This document shows, one piece after another, positions 44,335 to 59,300 of a stretch of 64,000 nucleotides of DNA. Below the pieces are notes generated by a model. It had not been told where the DNA came from. It was given only the letters and a program-made list of their open reading frames with translations, and did not search any database. The stretch is taken from assembly GCF_910596095.1 (NCBI RefSeq), contig NC_056550.1, positions 28,793,699-28,857,698 on the forward strand, written 5' to 3'. Position 1 is the stretch's first letter; every line of letters starts with the position of its first letter. The stretch is from Thunnus maccoyii. Lineage: Eukaryota > Chordata > Actinopteri > Scombriformes > Scombridae. The position numbers and the translations under genes are program-made.

Positions 44335-45789
44335 AATGAATAAATCAATCAATGAAATGAAAAAAAATCAAATAATTAAAAAAATAAACAATTATAATTA
44401 TTTTTTTTATAAATATTTATATACTATTATTTTTGTTGTTGTTATCAGAACTCCTGTATTGTGTTGTCTACTTGTTTTGTGACCTACTATGTACCATTTT
44501 TTGTTGAATAAAATTTTGCATTTAAAAAACAAACAAACAAATGTGTGTAAATAATCACATTTAGCAAATTGTACTTATTTTTTTATAACAAAGAAAACAG
44601 TTATTCATCTTTTTAAAGAATGTATTGCTGTAAAACGCTTTTGGGAATAATTTAAGCTACTTTGTTTTTGATAAATGTGATGGAAGCTTATTTATTTTTC
44701 TATTTGGGATATAATGTTACTTTTAAAATGCAACAATATCAAATATTTCATTATTCACCAAAGAAAATTCCTTAAAGCTGCACTGAAGGTTGATTTGTTC
44801 TTAGTCGACTCTCATATACTGAAAAAACAGAAGAATGTAACTTAAAAAAAAAAGTTGTGATAATTATTTTTGTATTGTATTGAATTGTTAGCTAGCATCA
44901 TGGTCAGTCAGTTTTGGTTCCGACTGAAACAACTATTGGATGGATCTTTATCAAGTTTATAATTTTTGATCCATGAAGGTTTTTATGTTTGTAAAACTTT
45001 CATCGAGCCGAGAAAAGAGATTTAAAAATCTGTGACATCATCACAATGTAAAATCTGTGGGCTGAGCGGGAACTTGTGGGGGGGGGGGGGGGGGGGGGTG
45101 CCAGCGGGGGAAACACTACTGCGTATATTCACAACGCGGAAGCTAGAAACTTTTTTGCCGTCTGTGCCAGCTGAGCAATTTTCATTAGACTGAATGGGCG
45201 CCATTTTTGGTCCAGGATCCAGCTCTTATAATACATCCATGGAGCTAATTAGCAAATGTTAGCATGCTAACACGCTAAACTAAGGGCCCACTTATGCTAG
45301 AAAACAACTAGTTCGTACAACATCCACGAGGTGGATTGAAGTTAGCCGCCATATAGAAGAAAAGGAGACACAATATCAAAATGAGTTATTACATTACATT
45401 GAAGTCTGTTACTGCATTAGTGTTTGTATCATTAGTAGACTTACTTATAACGCTATTGTTGTTGTTTTTGTATTGTATATTGAATTTCTCTCGCTGCAAC
45501 TTTCCCATCAGACAGTTATAAACATACTCTGTAGTTTAATGTTTTCATACATGGAACAGTGTTTATCCATAATTTCTAAAAGGACGAGTTCACAATGTTC
45601 CAAGTGTGTCTTAAGAACTGGTACTAAGCAGCGGTGCGCACATCTCCAAATCTTGAGATTGTATTAGGTGCACGGTTGTGATAAAGACTAAACAAACAAA
45701 ACAAAACAACGGCACTCACTAATCCATCTTCTTGTGTTTTTTTATTGTGGACAGATGACAAACATGATGGCTTTATGGTTTTGTTTGTC
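44335..45789. other. Intergenic, no gene seen
   Basis: AT-rich. It includes a G-homopolymer of about 22 (45077-45098, possibly miscalled in length) and gene-poor sequence with atgttagcatgctaacacgc words at 45257-45276. Confidence 0.5.
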
Positions 45790-45794
45790 AAGTG

Positions 45795-46318
45795 TGTGTT
45801 AAACCAGCAGTCAGGTGTCTGTAATCATTCCTCCTGTTCATACTGGATATTAAAGATCCTTCAAATGTGCTTTCAATGGAAGTGATGGAGGATAAAATCC
45901 ACAGTGTGTCCACACAGTCATTTAAAAGTCTGTGTGAAGCTTCTATTCAGCTTCGGCAGTCTGAGTTAGTCATATCAAGTGGATATCTGACACATTTACA
46001 GTCTTTTTAGCATCAAATTCCCTCTTTGTGTTTCCTCGGACAGTGTTTCCCTGTTGAGCTGCAGGTGGAAGTATAGTAACAAAAAGAGGAACTTTGGCAC
46101 TAAAAAGACTGTAACGTTGAAAGATATCTACTTGATTTGACTCATTTGGACGCTGAAGCTTCATATTAGCTTCAGATAAACTTTTAAATACATTTTTGCA
46201 CAGAAGGAGGACTGTGGATTTTGTCCTCCATCACTTCCATTGTAAGGTCATTATGAAGGGATCTTCTAATGGTCAGTATGAACAGGAGGAATGATTACAG
46301 CAAGAAACACAGGTTTCA
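45795..46318. mobile_element. Fold-back MITE, copy 1
   Basis: About 520 bp, nearly palindromic over its whole length: the left end (aatcattcctcctgttcata, then tcaatggaagtgatggagga) returns inverted at 46226-46310, and inner blocks (agtctttttag / ctaaaaagact, gaagcttc / gaagcttc) are also mirrored. A second copy lies at 58829-59345. Confidence 0.85.
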
Positions 46319-49300
46319 GTGACTGTCGTTTTAAGACACAATTGAAAAATTGATCTAACAGATGGACAAAGGGGAAGGGGAACGCTGCAGAAGTGCTTTG
46401 AGAAGTTTCTTTGGATGCTTTCAAACACTTTTTTTTCATGAAAGCTTGTTACTATTAGATATGACATGAGCATGAAAAACATGAAAAAAACCAGACGGTT
46501 TTCCAAAATGTCTAAATGTTCCTTTAACAGTTTGTTCCATCTGCAGACGGTAAAAAAGACTCGACAGGCCCAGATGGGTAATTGTGAACATTTATTGGTT
46601 TTGTTTTGAATTTTAACACTAAAAAGTACCCGCTCTCATTGACTAAAACAGGTAATAAAATAAAAACAAACAAACAAAAAAAAAAGACCATCACCATCGC
46701 CTTCATCATCACATCATCATGGCAGACAGTTGTAACTTGGCGTAAATGACATTCAGACGGTGCTGCTGTGATCAACACGGGGCACAAGGTAATACAGCCA
46801 AACACATCAGTGAAAAAGTCGAATTCACTGGTGAAAAGTTGGCAATAATTCACTCAAAACTGACATTGGTCACAAAAAGGTCAAAGGTCATATCAGTTTT
46901 GAGTTAATTCACATTGACTGACGGACAACTCACATGTCGTCAGGAAAAAAAAATCTTTCCATTTCCTGGCTGAGGTCGATCTGTCCCAACCCTCTCAGTC
47001 ACTGAACTCCAGCACTTTTGTAAATTTTATTATTAAATGGGAAACTCTGATTTGGTTTGTAGAGTGCTGATTTACAAAACTGGGCACATTTTTTTTTTTA
47101 TCAAAAGTATTGCATTAAATCCAAAAAACACTGAGATGAACCTCCTTTGACAAACACAAGCAAGTCAGTTCATCAGGATTATACAAGGAGTAGAAATAGC
47201 TTTTCAAAATAAAATTTAAAAAAAAAAACCCTTCTAGATTTTAACATCGATCACGTTTCGCTATGTCATTACAAACAGTCTGCTTTAAAGTAAAACAATT
47301 TAAAATAATAAAACTTAAAAACACTTAAACATCCCTTTCATCCCCTCATTCTCACTTTTGCATCAAACATTATGAGGACCTCAGATCGTTCCCTGAGGAA
47401 CTCCTGCATGAAGTTTAAGAAGCTCCAGCTGTACTTCTACAAACTGACCATAAAGGGTTTCTTTAATGAACGCTTTAGGATTTTTTTTTTTTAACGCTAA
47501 GGTCCCTCCAGGCTCCCAGTGACTCTCTTGGCTTTTTACTGCAGATTTGATTCCCTTCTTTTACTCTTTTTCACTCCTTCACAGCCTCCTGTTTAAACAA
47601 AGAGACTGAACTGGACTAAAATTCTCTCCACATGGGAACCACGCAACCACTTTTCAGAAAACTGCCATCAAATAAAATAAGAATAAACAGGAATCAAGAT
47701 GTGATATGTACACTTGAATGCGCCTCAGTGCTACAAATGATATGATGTTTGACACAATAAAATATTAACTGATTTCTTGAACGTCCTCCTTTTAATTAAT
47801 TAAATAACATTTGGAGAGAAATGCATCTGGTGGAAATTATTGTTAAAAGTAATAAAAAATAATTTGACAAGTTGTAAAGTCGTGATGAAGTGCAGATTTG
47901 TTTCATGATCGTCGGTATTGATACTTATTGATAGTTTACTCAAAATTATGAAATCTTGTTTTTGTAATTATGACATAATTCTTGATTAAGTGAATTTCAT
48001 TTTTTCCCCATAATTATAACTTATATGACAATCTCATAATTATGAGAAAAAACATCATAACATTTCTCACAATTATGAGATGGAGATCTCATATTAATGA
48101 GACAATATGAGACACTGAGACATAATTATGAGAAAATCTGAAAAATCTAAATTTTTTCCCCTCTTTACCACATAATTATTGACTCAATATCTTATAATTA
48201 ACAGAAAATATCTTGTAGTTATGTAATACAAAAGTCATAAATTGATATTATTTATTTATTTATTCATTAGGTCCCTGTGTTGTGCAATTAGGGATGAGTA
48301 TTGTGAGGATTTTATCGATATTTCTATCCGCTTTTTCATTACTAAAGAATTGCTTTTTAAAAAATACATTTTAAAAAAAGAATAATTTCAGAACAGGATT
48401 AGAATTGATTTATATTTTAAACAAAACTAAATGTCTTTCTAGAGCAGCAGCAGTAAAGCATCCCTATGTACAATAAATAAAAGATTTTGGAGGTTTTCTG
48501 ACATCATGGTTTTATATAAACTTTCCTTCCCTTTTGTTTATTTCCAACCAAATGCATTTCTCTCTCTTATGGCTTTGTAAACAAGGACAGGAGGAACAGT
48601 GATTGGTTAACATGATGCTGCTGCTGCTGTCAGGGGGGGGAAACCTCATAATCACCGCGGTATCTAATATTCGGCTTTCTTAAAAACACGTCAACACGTT
48701 TAAACGCAGCGTTCACTTCAATCAGCAGTAGAAGATGCGGAGATACGAGGTTTTTTCCTCTGACAGCGGCTCTGAGCGTTCTCTCTAATCTGTACACAGT
48801 GCAGTGAAGCAGCTGCTGTCCTGTCAAAACCACATAACTGCAGTAGTGGAGGTGAATGTTTGCAGACATTTTTGTGCGTTTTATATTTAAAAGTTAAAAA
48901 AGACAAAAAATATATATAGAAGCTGGAGCATCAGACAGCAGAAGAAAAAACACCTGAAATCAGCTGATTATTGGAACGTTTGATTTAAAATTTAAAAAAA
49001 AGAAAAGAACAGAATTTAGAAATTAACTTTCTAATGTCAAAAAATTATTTTTCTAATTTTAAAATAATCTGAATTATCAGCCGTCAGCTGCTTTCAGATC
49101 AGTATGGAAGTCCACTTCTGCCAAGAAAAGAAAAACAATTATGAAAATTATGAAAGTTCATTCTTGACATTGACGACAGTAGTTGTGATCAAAAACTGTT
49201 TAACATAAATCTTTGCAAACCTTTATGCACAAGAGAATAAATGATGGGTCCAAAAACAAAAAATCAGCAACTGAAGCATCAACGCCGATTTTTATTACTT

Positions 49301-52300
49301 GGAGTACTTTCAATTTCAACTTTTAAGCCAAAAATTGAAGAGAAATCTTTATGATGTTTCATGACAACTGCATCTGCTGCAGACGATCATGTGATTTGAA
49401 GTTTCAGAATGGCTGCTAATGGACCAAAAAACATAATCGTATCATTTACCACGTCCAAGACCTCGTACACAGTCAAAATTATGATGGTAGTAAGTAATTT
49501 GTCTGACTTACCATCTTATAATTTTGACTTACTACTTTAAAAATTCTCTGAATTCTGACTTTTTGCTTTTTTATGTCATAATTTTGTTACCATCAGCATT
49601 TTAATTCCAAACTTTTCAGTTTTTTTAATTGTCTTGGCAGAAATGAACTTCCATATATCAGTGCATCCTGCTGAGTCCTTATAAACCTGTTAAAACCAGA
49701 ATTATAATTTAAAAGTGCAGAAAGTCCTGAAAGACGGCATTTTCAAATCTTCTGCACACAACTTAAATTCTTGTTAAGATTAAAACTTTAAGGACTTTTA
49801 CTGCTCCGTGCGAAAGCAACATGGGAGTAAAAATCAAACCTTTAAAACCTGAGAAGTTTCTGTGTTTGCAGTCATGTGGTTTTTATTTTTACCCGACAGC
49901 TTCAGCCTCTGTTTTTTAAAAATCTGAGACGCATCCAAAATGAAAACAAAACAGAAAATAGAAAAATACACGTAATGTAGTCAAATATCAACGCCGTACA
50001 TCTACTGAGGTAATGAGGTCTGTGTGGAAAGAGGAAAAAAAACAAAAAACACTTGAATGAGGTATGTGAATACGTGTTGAGACTGAAAGTGCAACGAAAA
50101 AACGAATAAAACAAAAAGATGCTCGGCGTTTGTGGAAAAGCGGTTGTGTAATTCAGATGTTAGGCCCAGCAGACAACAAGCTGAAGTTATTTAAGCAGCG
50201 TTCAGAGGCAAAGAAAGAAATTAAACAGTAAGTTAATAGTTATTAATTGTCATCAAATTATAGTGAGTTTTTACTGCGGACACCTTGGTTTATAAATCCG
50301 CTGAAATCAAACCCATTTCAAGTTTTCATTTGCTGAATTCCTGATGTTTACTGATGGTAGTCTGATGTTTGTTGCACAGCATCGTCTTATGTTTTAAAAT
50401 TCACCAAAAGCTCTGAACGTGCGCTCTTCTTCTACAGTTCTTATATTAAAAAACAACAACAAACCAAACTCAGCAGAGTTTGGGCTTCATATTGCTTAAG
50501 AGACAAACATTTTTTTGTTCAAACAAGTAAAAACAGAATCACGTTTCGCTAGAAAAAAGTTTAAAACATTTTTAAAAAAAGCATCAAAACGATGGAAACT
50601 GATTGTTCGTGCTGAAGCATCGCAGAGCAAAAACAATATTAATACATGAAAATATCATCGTTTATCTGATCCGTCCATCCTCCTCCATCATCATCATCAT
50701 CCCCATCCCTCCATCCCTTCCTTCAGCCTGGAGGCTACAACCGTTACAGCCCGCGTTGAACTATGGAGCCTTTCAAGGGGAACGGATATGTGAAAATGGA
50801 GGAATCATTCAATTAAAAACTCTTGATTCTCACTATGGACCAGTTTGAATTTGATCTTGGACTTTACTTTGAAATATAACACATTTTTATCTTCAACGTT
50901 ACTTAAACTTCATACGAACGTGGACATCAAGCCGTCACCAAACGTAGGCGTTAAAGTTCATTTTTCTTCTTCAGGTTTTGTCTGATAATTATAGTGCTTC
51001 TATAACAATAATTATTAATTTAAGTAAATAAATTGAGTAATTTAAGGATGTTAATAAATTAATAAACTATTCGACAAATTTTAGGGCACAAAATGGTAAT
51101 TTTGTGTAATTAAGTGAAAATGTCAGAGCTAAACTTCTGCACACAAGTCTTAAATTTGACAAGTGATAATCAGATGTGATATAATTTCAAAAATTTTAAA
51201 CATGTCTGTCCATGATGTAAGATAATGTTGAAATGTTTAAGTGTAACATTCAGAATTTTTAAAAATTTTGTCAGGAATTAGCTTCCATAGCAACAATTTA
51301 TCTCTGGGATTTGGGTTAAAAAAAAAAAAATTGCAAAAAAAAAAAAAAAAAAATACCATGAAATTGACAGATTCAGTGTGACAAATGAATGTGGTTCATG
51401 AATGTGTGGATGTGAGTAGGACTTCCTGTTGGGCAGAGCGAGTATTTAATCCAGCGTCGTGAGACGTTCAGGAATTTTTTACCTCGTTCATCAGCAACAC
51501 AAAACGTTTGAGCCGAGCGTCTGTTTGGTCCTGCAGCTCAGAGTTTACCAAAAAGTCTTCAGGATTACTTTAAAAACTGCTCTTTCTTTACGTCTCACTT
51601 TGTTGCAAAAAAAGACTGAATTTGTGTAAAATCCTGTAAAATATAACGCCAAAAGTCTTCCCGCCCTTTTTGGATCCCTTTTTTTTTTTTTTTTTTTAAA
51701 TCTTTTTCCTCATGACAGTTTTCAGGTAAAAGTCCAAAATTTCAGACTTGTGAAAAACAACAAGCTCTGAACGCTGCTGCATCAAATTATTCTTCAAGTT
51801 TTTAAAACAAGTTGCTGATTAATCGATTAGTCCGATATTATGACATTATTATAAAGTTGAAAAAACCATAAACAGGTATTTGCACACTTCAATGTGTCTT
51901 TAGAGCTGTAAACTAAAGTAAATGACTGTGATGAAACATATCAATGCTGGTGTTAATATTGACACCAAATTTACTAAAAAAAAAAAAAAAAAATTGCCAT
52001 TTCGTGGGTCGACCGTTCGGGACCTCTCCTGTCACACGCTACACCGCCAGGAGGCCACGCCCCCCCAACAGTCGGTGTGTAGTTACTCTTTAAATATGAT
52101 TTTCTATTTGCTGCTTTTCTCTGTTTTGTATCATTTGTTTGTTTTTTTGATTAAAAACATCACTTAAGACTCTCTCTGAAATAAAGATGGATATATGTGA
52201 CATTATTTTGTACATTTTGACTCTTATTTATATCTGATAGATTTACTTACGGAAGCTCATTTCTGCCAAAAAAAGAAAGGACAGAAAGTTAGAAATAATA

Positions 52301-52415
52301 AAAGATATTCTTTTATCAAAATTTTTGAATTTGTGAATCAAAATCTTGACTTAATATGTTACGTTATGATTTAGTGAGTCAAAATTTTGAGTTACAATCA
52401 TAATAAATCACATAT

Positions 52416-52448
<33 letters not shown>

Positions 52449-54718
52449 CTACCCTATAATTTCAACTCTTTGTCGTAATAATTGTAATAATTACATCCAG
52501 CTTGCATAATGTTGAGATATTCAGTCACATTTTCTTCAATATAAATCACAATTTGTATTTAGTACCTCATAATTTAGGATTACTGTTATTACTGGTATTT
52601 CATCCATTCTTTTCTTTTGCTGACAGAAATGTGCTTCCATAAATATTTGATTAATAGAAGAAAAAGGAAACAATCGTTTAGTTGCAGCCAGAAAAACTGT
52701 AAAAAAAAAAATAAAAAAAATAAAAAATAAAAAATAAAAATTTCCAGCAGAAAACGCATGTGGTCGTGTTTTGTTTTCAGGAGGTATCTGTGTGTTGACG
52801 TGAGGTTTCTGAAACATGACAAGAGTGAAAACTGGACCAACTACGAGGGCGAGATGAAGGAAAGAAGGAAGGAAGGAAGAGGAAGAAAAAACGGAGGAAT
52901 AAACCGTCGCAGAGTTAAAAACCTTCCTCTTTCTCTTTTTCATCATCAGTTTCTGTCTGAAACGTAAAAACTGTACAACAAAAAAAAAAGGATACAAACT
53001 GCTGAGATTCACATTCAACGAGTCCAAACAAACGATGCCACTGACGCACACCGACGAAGTTTATCTTTTCGTTTGTTTGTTTGTTTTCCTGTACGAATAA
53101 CGAGAGAAGAATCCTCAAAAGTCGTCCGAAAAATGTAAAATATGACAACAAAATGCACAAAAATCCAAAAAATTGAAAAAAAAAAAAAAAAAGAGAGAAA
53201 AAGTCTGTTTGTTAAAAAAAAACAATAAAGGGCACTTTAAAAACAAACAGGTAGAAAAATGAAAGGTCACTTCTTCCTGCACGAGTGACGTCCAACAACG
53301 CTGTACAGATCCAACACGGTGGGAAACAGGAAACAGGAAACGACTGAGTCTGAGTCCGACTGCTGAGGCGATGAGCTTATTGCAAAAAAATAATATTCAC
53401 CTGCCGGGACAGAAACTCACCTGCAGCAGCTGGAGGTCGCTTCCTGTTGATGAGGAGGGTTTTTTTTTAAATATTTTACAGGAGGAGAAGAAGAAGAGGA
53501 GAATGTTTGTGTGCGTTTTTTTTTTTTAACATGTTTTTTTTTTTTTCCCTTCGTCGTCTCCGATGTGACGCCTCCTCATCGCTTCTTGTTTCTGGGTTCA
53601 GTTTTATTTCCATTCATGTGTTTTAGTTTCCTGTTTTATCCTCTTGGAGTGCAGATCTGTTCGCTTTGTTCTGAATATCTTATCGAATCTGTTTTTCTCT
53701 CAATATAATTTTTTAAAAAAAAGCTGGTACGTATAAAACGGCAAAGAAATGCTCTTAAAAAATGATCCTAAAATTCTTGACGTGGAAGCTCTGAGTAAAG
53801 AAAAATACAAAACATTAAAAACCCACATCTTTAAAAAAAAAGTTTAAATATTTAGAATAATTTTAATTTAACGTTTATATATTTTATTTTTAAAACTCAT
53901 CAAAACTCTGGTTTTCACAGTTTAAGTAAAATAATAACACTTAATTGTAAGTTTCCTTATTTATCATTAATAATCAGTATAATAACAGTTAATAAATACT
54001 TTAAAACAGATCTAAGTGTTATATATATATATATATATATACACACAATTATCTGTTAATATATTTTTTAAAACAAAACTTTTAAACTTTTTAAAGTTGC
54101 TTTTACTTTGAAACCTTTGCTAACATCCTATTTCTGTCTTTTCGTATTTTTTTATATGAAATGTGCAATATAAATTAAGTTTTATTTAAACAGAGAATGA
54201 ATGACAATATAGAAAAACTGTTGTACTGATACAAAATATGTCTTAATAGGAGAAGTTGTTGATAAATATTGTACATTAATAAAAATTACAAAATAAAAAA
54301 CGTCCTTGTATCTGCTCATAACTTCATGATTGTGTTTTATTACTTATCAAATGTTTCTAGACTGATTATAAACGATAAATAAAAAGGGACTTTAAGTCAA
54401 GTGTTACCAATAATTGCACTTTCTCATCATGTATATAGATGTTTATAATATGAACATGAGGAAGATTAGAAGAATATTGATTGTTTTTACAAAAAATAAG
54501 AGATAATTTTAGAACTCTGACGCATTTTTACTGAGTAGTTTTATACGTACCGGCCCTTTAAACACTCTTAATGATTTATTTACATCCTGTTTGTTAAATG
54601 TATGTTATAAACTGTGACTGTTTATGCTCTTTATGATAAGTTTTTATGAATTGTGAAATCACAAGAGGTGTAAATTAACTGTTTTTTCTTAGTTTACTTC
54701 AGTTGTATACATACTGTA

Positions 54719-54754
<36 letters not shown>

Positions 54755-56118
54755 TGTATATACTGTATATATATGTACTATATGCTTGTGTAAAAAACTA
54801 ATAAAATGTTGGTCACAAACAAAAATTAATTGAACTGTTTAGTTGAATTTTGTTACGTATGAAAATTAACGTTAATTAATGTCTAAAAATGAGGAGACAT
54901 AAAAGATTCGATAAGAAATTCATTATCGTGTTTCTGATCAACGAGGAACCTGATTGAACACAGAACCATCAATCAGAACCCGAACCGATCAATTTCTGGT
55001 CCTGGATGGTTTTTTTTTTCTTTTTGATCCAGAATACAGACGTCGTGAGAGTCGAGTCATGTGACCTTCATCCAGAGAGACGCTCCGATTGGTTCTGTCC
55101 GACGAGCACCAACGAGGAGGGATAGACCGATGTTTGATTATCAGCTACTATGAGAATTTAAAGATTGATCTGTTTTAAATTGAGCTTTTATGTGCTGTGA
55201 ATCTTTTAATGTAAAGCTTCTAGATGTAATGTTTTCAGGATTATATTATAAAAATTGAACATTGTTTTTAATCTTGTTCTGTGAAACACTTTGGGTTCAC
55301 AATTATAATATGAAACCTTTGCACAAAATCAGTAAAAATCATCTCGTTGTTGGAAAACTGTGATTAAAGGCAGAGTCCATCATTCTGGAGAAAGATTGAA
55401 CTACACCCCTTCCCTTCATGCTCCTTCAGAAGCTCTGCCCCCCCCCCCCAAAACTCATGGATGCGCATTGCCATGGCAACAACCAAAAGAGAAATATGGA
55501 GGACTCCAGAGCGACGCTTCTGCTGTAGAGTCGCTTCTGTTCCTCTCAAGACTTTTCATCACAACAGTCTGTCGTCACTCCGCAGCTCCACCAGCCGACT
55601 GAACATTTAGAGTTTGCGCGTCGGCTCCACAGTGTTTGTAGTTATTGATTAATTGATACGGTTAATAAGTTGACAACAGTCATACAGCAGGATGTTTGCT
55701 CAGATTACTGAAACAGACTCTGTGAGACCGTCTGTCTGATGATACTGGTCACAGCGTCTCCCATCACCAGTCCTCCCATCATCCAACGGCTGCTGGAGAC
55801 AGAGACTGTCATGATCACCCCCCCACCCCATCCTGTGCACAAACGCCGCCTGCTGATTGGCTGGAGTAGTGTTGCGCACTGTGGGGAGATATTCACTGAC
55901 AAAAAGTGTGTTGAACAATCTTTCTCCAGAATCTGACTCTACCGATAATTAACTGTTCAATGATCTGCAGATTGATCACTAATGAAGACGATCATTAGCT
56001 GCAGCTCAGACTGGACTTCCTGTTCTGGTCGGTCTATCCCGGGTGATGGGTCAGTGTACCGTGTGTTTGGTGAAACATTTGATTCCTTCAGCTGACGGGA
56101 GTTTATCTGCATTTCTAG

Positions 56119-56151
<33 letters not shown>

Positions 56152-56319
56152 GAGAAAACCGTTTCCAGGCAACATGTCGTGGACTCGGCGTGTCTGTGGT
56201 TCTGGTCTGTGTCGGTTCTGTGGATCGTTGGACTCTGTTGAAGCTCTGTTAAGTCTGTTTGTGTCCTCTGATGTTTCCAGTTCAGCCCCAGGTGAGCCGC
56301 TCCGTCCCCGGGCCCAGGT
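46319..56319. other. 10 kb AT-rich gene-free stretch
   Basis: No exon with splice support on either strand. It contains many homopolymer runs (51330-51353, 51678-51700, 52421-52448, 53177-53194, 56119-56147), (TA)n at 54019-54042 and 54722-54755, an inverted piece of the hAT block (48280-48430), a fragment of the 43130 repeat at 51890-51970 and short low-complexity frames. It lies directly 3' of the second zinc-finger gene, so part may be its 3' UTR; where it ends is unknown. A TTTATT at 46579-46584 is only one of several possible poly(A) signals on the minus strand. Confidence 0.55.
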
Positions 56320-59300
56320 TCAGGACCTGCTGGTGGGGTGCTGGGTCCGGATGTGGCTGTGGAGGCGGGTCGCCGAGGAGAACCTCTTCCCGCACTCTGA
56401 ACAGCGTAACGCCGAGGCGCTGCTGGGCGGGGACGAGGGCGAGGCGGCGGTGTCGGCGGCAGCGTTGTCGGCGGCGTGAGTCTGACGGTGAGCTTTGAGG
56501 AGCAACACTCGACTGAACCTCCGACCGCACTCCTCACACTCCGACCAAACCCTCCGCCTCTTCTTCTGCACACACACACACACACACACAGAAACCTGAT
56601 CAATCCTTCAATCAATCAACAGGAAACAATCAATACATCCTCGTTTATACAGTAAATGCTGACATGTCTGTGTACACGATCAATGACCCCAAAAGCTGCT
56701 GATGATCAGATCTGATCGGCTTCTTTTTATTATTTTTTATATGTTCTTTATTTCAGTTACCTTCCTCCCTTTCTCTTCCTCCTCCCCCTCCTCTTCTTCC
56801 TCCTCCTCTTCCTCCTCCTCCCTCGTCGCCAGGGGTGACAGCGAGGTCTGGCCGGCCGGTTCGACGCCGTCGCGGCGTTCGTTGGCCGCGTCGATCGCCA
56901 GAGCGGCGAGCGTTTCCTTGGCGGTGGCGGCGGCCTCGTCGTCGTCCTCCAGCAGCTGAGACGGCAGCGTCAGGAGGCGATGCAACATGGACGCCGACGA
57001 ACGCCGACCTGAACTTCCTGTACGGAGAGAGAGAGAGACGGAGAGTCAGAACAAGACGAGCTCCAATGACTCGTCAATCAATCAATTAGTTGCCAACTAT
57101 TTTGATAATTGATTAATCATTTTAAGCCTTTTTTTAATTGTCTGATTCCAGCTTCTTAAATGTGAATATTTTCATTATTGATTAATCTGCTCAGAGAACT
57201 AAAAATATATAAATATATGCAAATATACATGATGTTGCACATTGGGTGAAATACAATTTATCACGAGTTCTATGTGATAAATTCTTGTCTTGATGAATTG
57301 TTTTGTCTGCAGCAGTAAACGAGGCGTCTGACAGACAGAACCAGAGCTGCAATCATTAGTCGATCGACATAATATTGATCAAATCAATCAGATAATTAAT
57401 TAGATAATTAAATAATAGTTTCAGTCAAGAAAAAATGTCAAAAGATTTGCAGGTTTCAGCTTCTCTAATGTGAGGATTTTAAACGGTTAACTGAATATTT
57501 TGGATTTTTAAGAGTTGAAGACAAAACTATTAATCAATAATGAAAACAATCATTAGTTGGAGCTCTAAACAAAAGTCAAAGACATTCGGTTTACTGTCTG
57601 ACAAAGAAAAGCATCAAATTCTCACATTTGAAAAGCTGCATGTCAGCAGCATGTCTATTATTGACGACTAATAAAACATTTTTTTCAATTTTCTGTTTTC
57701 TAATCAATGAATCGTTGCTGCCGACACGACGACAAACTAACTGAGAAAAACCTTCTGTGAGCAGAAAACTCAACAAACTTCAAGTATATTAAAATCTCCT
57801 CAGATATGAACTAAATGTTCTGTCTGATTGATGAATGATGTCATCATCCTGCAGGGTTTTTTTTGTTTGTTCCTCAACAAAGTTTTGAGCCTGTTGTTTA
57901 TTTATCTTTAACGTGTTTAATATGACTCATTATTAAAGGGACAGATTTTTATTTGACTATTATCTCTTCACAAAGAGACTTCCTGATTAAATGAAGGTTA
58001 AATGAACTTGTTGTATTTGTGTTTCTGTTGTTATTTTCAAAGTATATTTTTTGTTAATGAAAAATAAAGGAGAAAAAAAAGGAAAATGGTTTCAATGTGT
58101 GTGAGGATGAAGTTTAAGATCAATACACTGATTGATAATGACATCATGTGTCCAGTAGAGGGCAGCGCAGAGAAACTAAACAGCACACAGTGATGAGATG
58201 AAGCTGCAGCAGGAGGCTCACTGTTTCCACTACAGATAAACAAAAATAACATTTTACTGCAAAAAAACAGAACTGAAACTTCAGATTTTATTTTTTTAAA
58301 GAGCTGCAGCAGCTGCAGGATCATCATCATCATCATCATCATCGTCGTCGTCATCTCACACAGCTACAAGCAGCACAACTGAACAAAGCTCAGACGTCCA
58401 GTTTAATGACCAGACTGGTTCCTACAGACTGCTGCTAGTTAGCGTTAGCTTCCTGCAGGCAAAACTAAGTAGAATCTGAACTTAAGCTGCAACTAACGAT
58501 GATTTTCATTATCGATTATTCTGCTGATTGTTTTCTTTATTAATAGTTTTGTCTTTAAAATGTCAAAAAAAAAAGTGAAAAATGCCATCACAACATAACT
58601 CAAGTTTATACATTCAAAAGTTCATTTTATTTATTTTTTAGCAGGAAAAACAGCGCAGCAACGTTAATCACTAGCAGCTGCAGGTCTGGCTCAGTTTAAG
58701 GTCTCCTGCTGTCCTGCAGTGACGACAAAACCAATAAAATAAAAAAAAACAAGACAAGCAGAGAATTAAAGTTGACGAGTTAGACAAAAGAAAAAAATAT
58801 ACATGTTTTTCACAGTGTTTCCATCATGTCTATAACCAGCAGTCAGGTGTCTGTAATCATTCCTCCTGTTCATACTGGACATTAAAAGATCCTTCAAATG
58901 TGCTTTCAATGGAAGTGATGGAGGATAAAATCCACAGTGTGTCCACACAGTCATTTAAAAGTCTGTGTGAAGCTTCTATTCAGCTTCAGCAGTCTGAGTT
59001 AGTCATATCAAGTGGATATCTGACACATTTACAGTCTTTTTAGCATCAAATTCCCTCTTTGTGTTTCCTCGGACAGTGTTTCCCTGTTGAGCTGCAGGTG
59101 GAAGTATAGTAACAAAAAGAGGAACTTTGGCACTAAAAAGACTGTAACGTTGAAAGATATCTACTTGATTTGACTCATTTGGACGCTGAAGCTTCATATT
59201 AGCTTCAGATAAACTTTTAATACATTTTTTGCACAGAAGGAGGACTGTGGATTTTATCCTCCATCACTTCCATTGTAAGGTCATTATGAAGGGATCTTCT

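Noticed and set aside
45970..46164. 64-codon frame identical at 59003-59197
   Set aside because: It is contained in the fold-back MITE pair; the match reflects element identity.
52536..53051. 171-codon minus-strand frame rich in Phe
   Set aside because: It spans AT-rich low-complexity and homopolymer sequence with no domain and no splice or promoter support.
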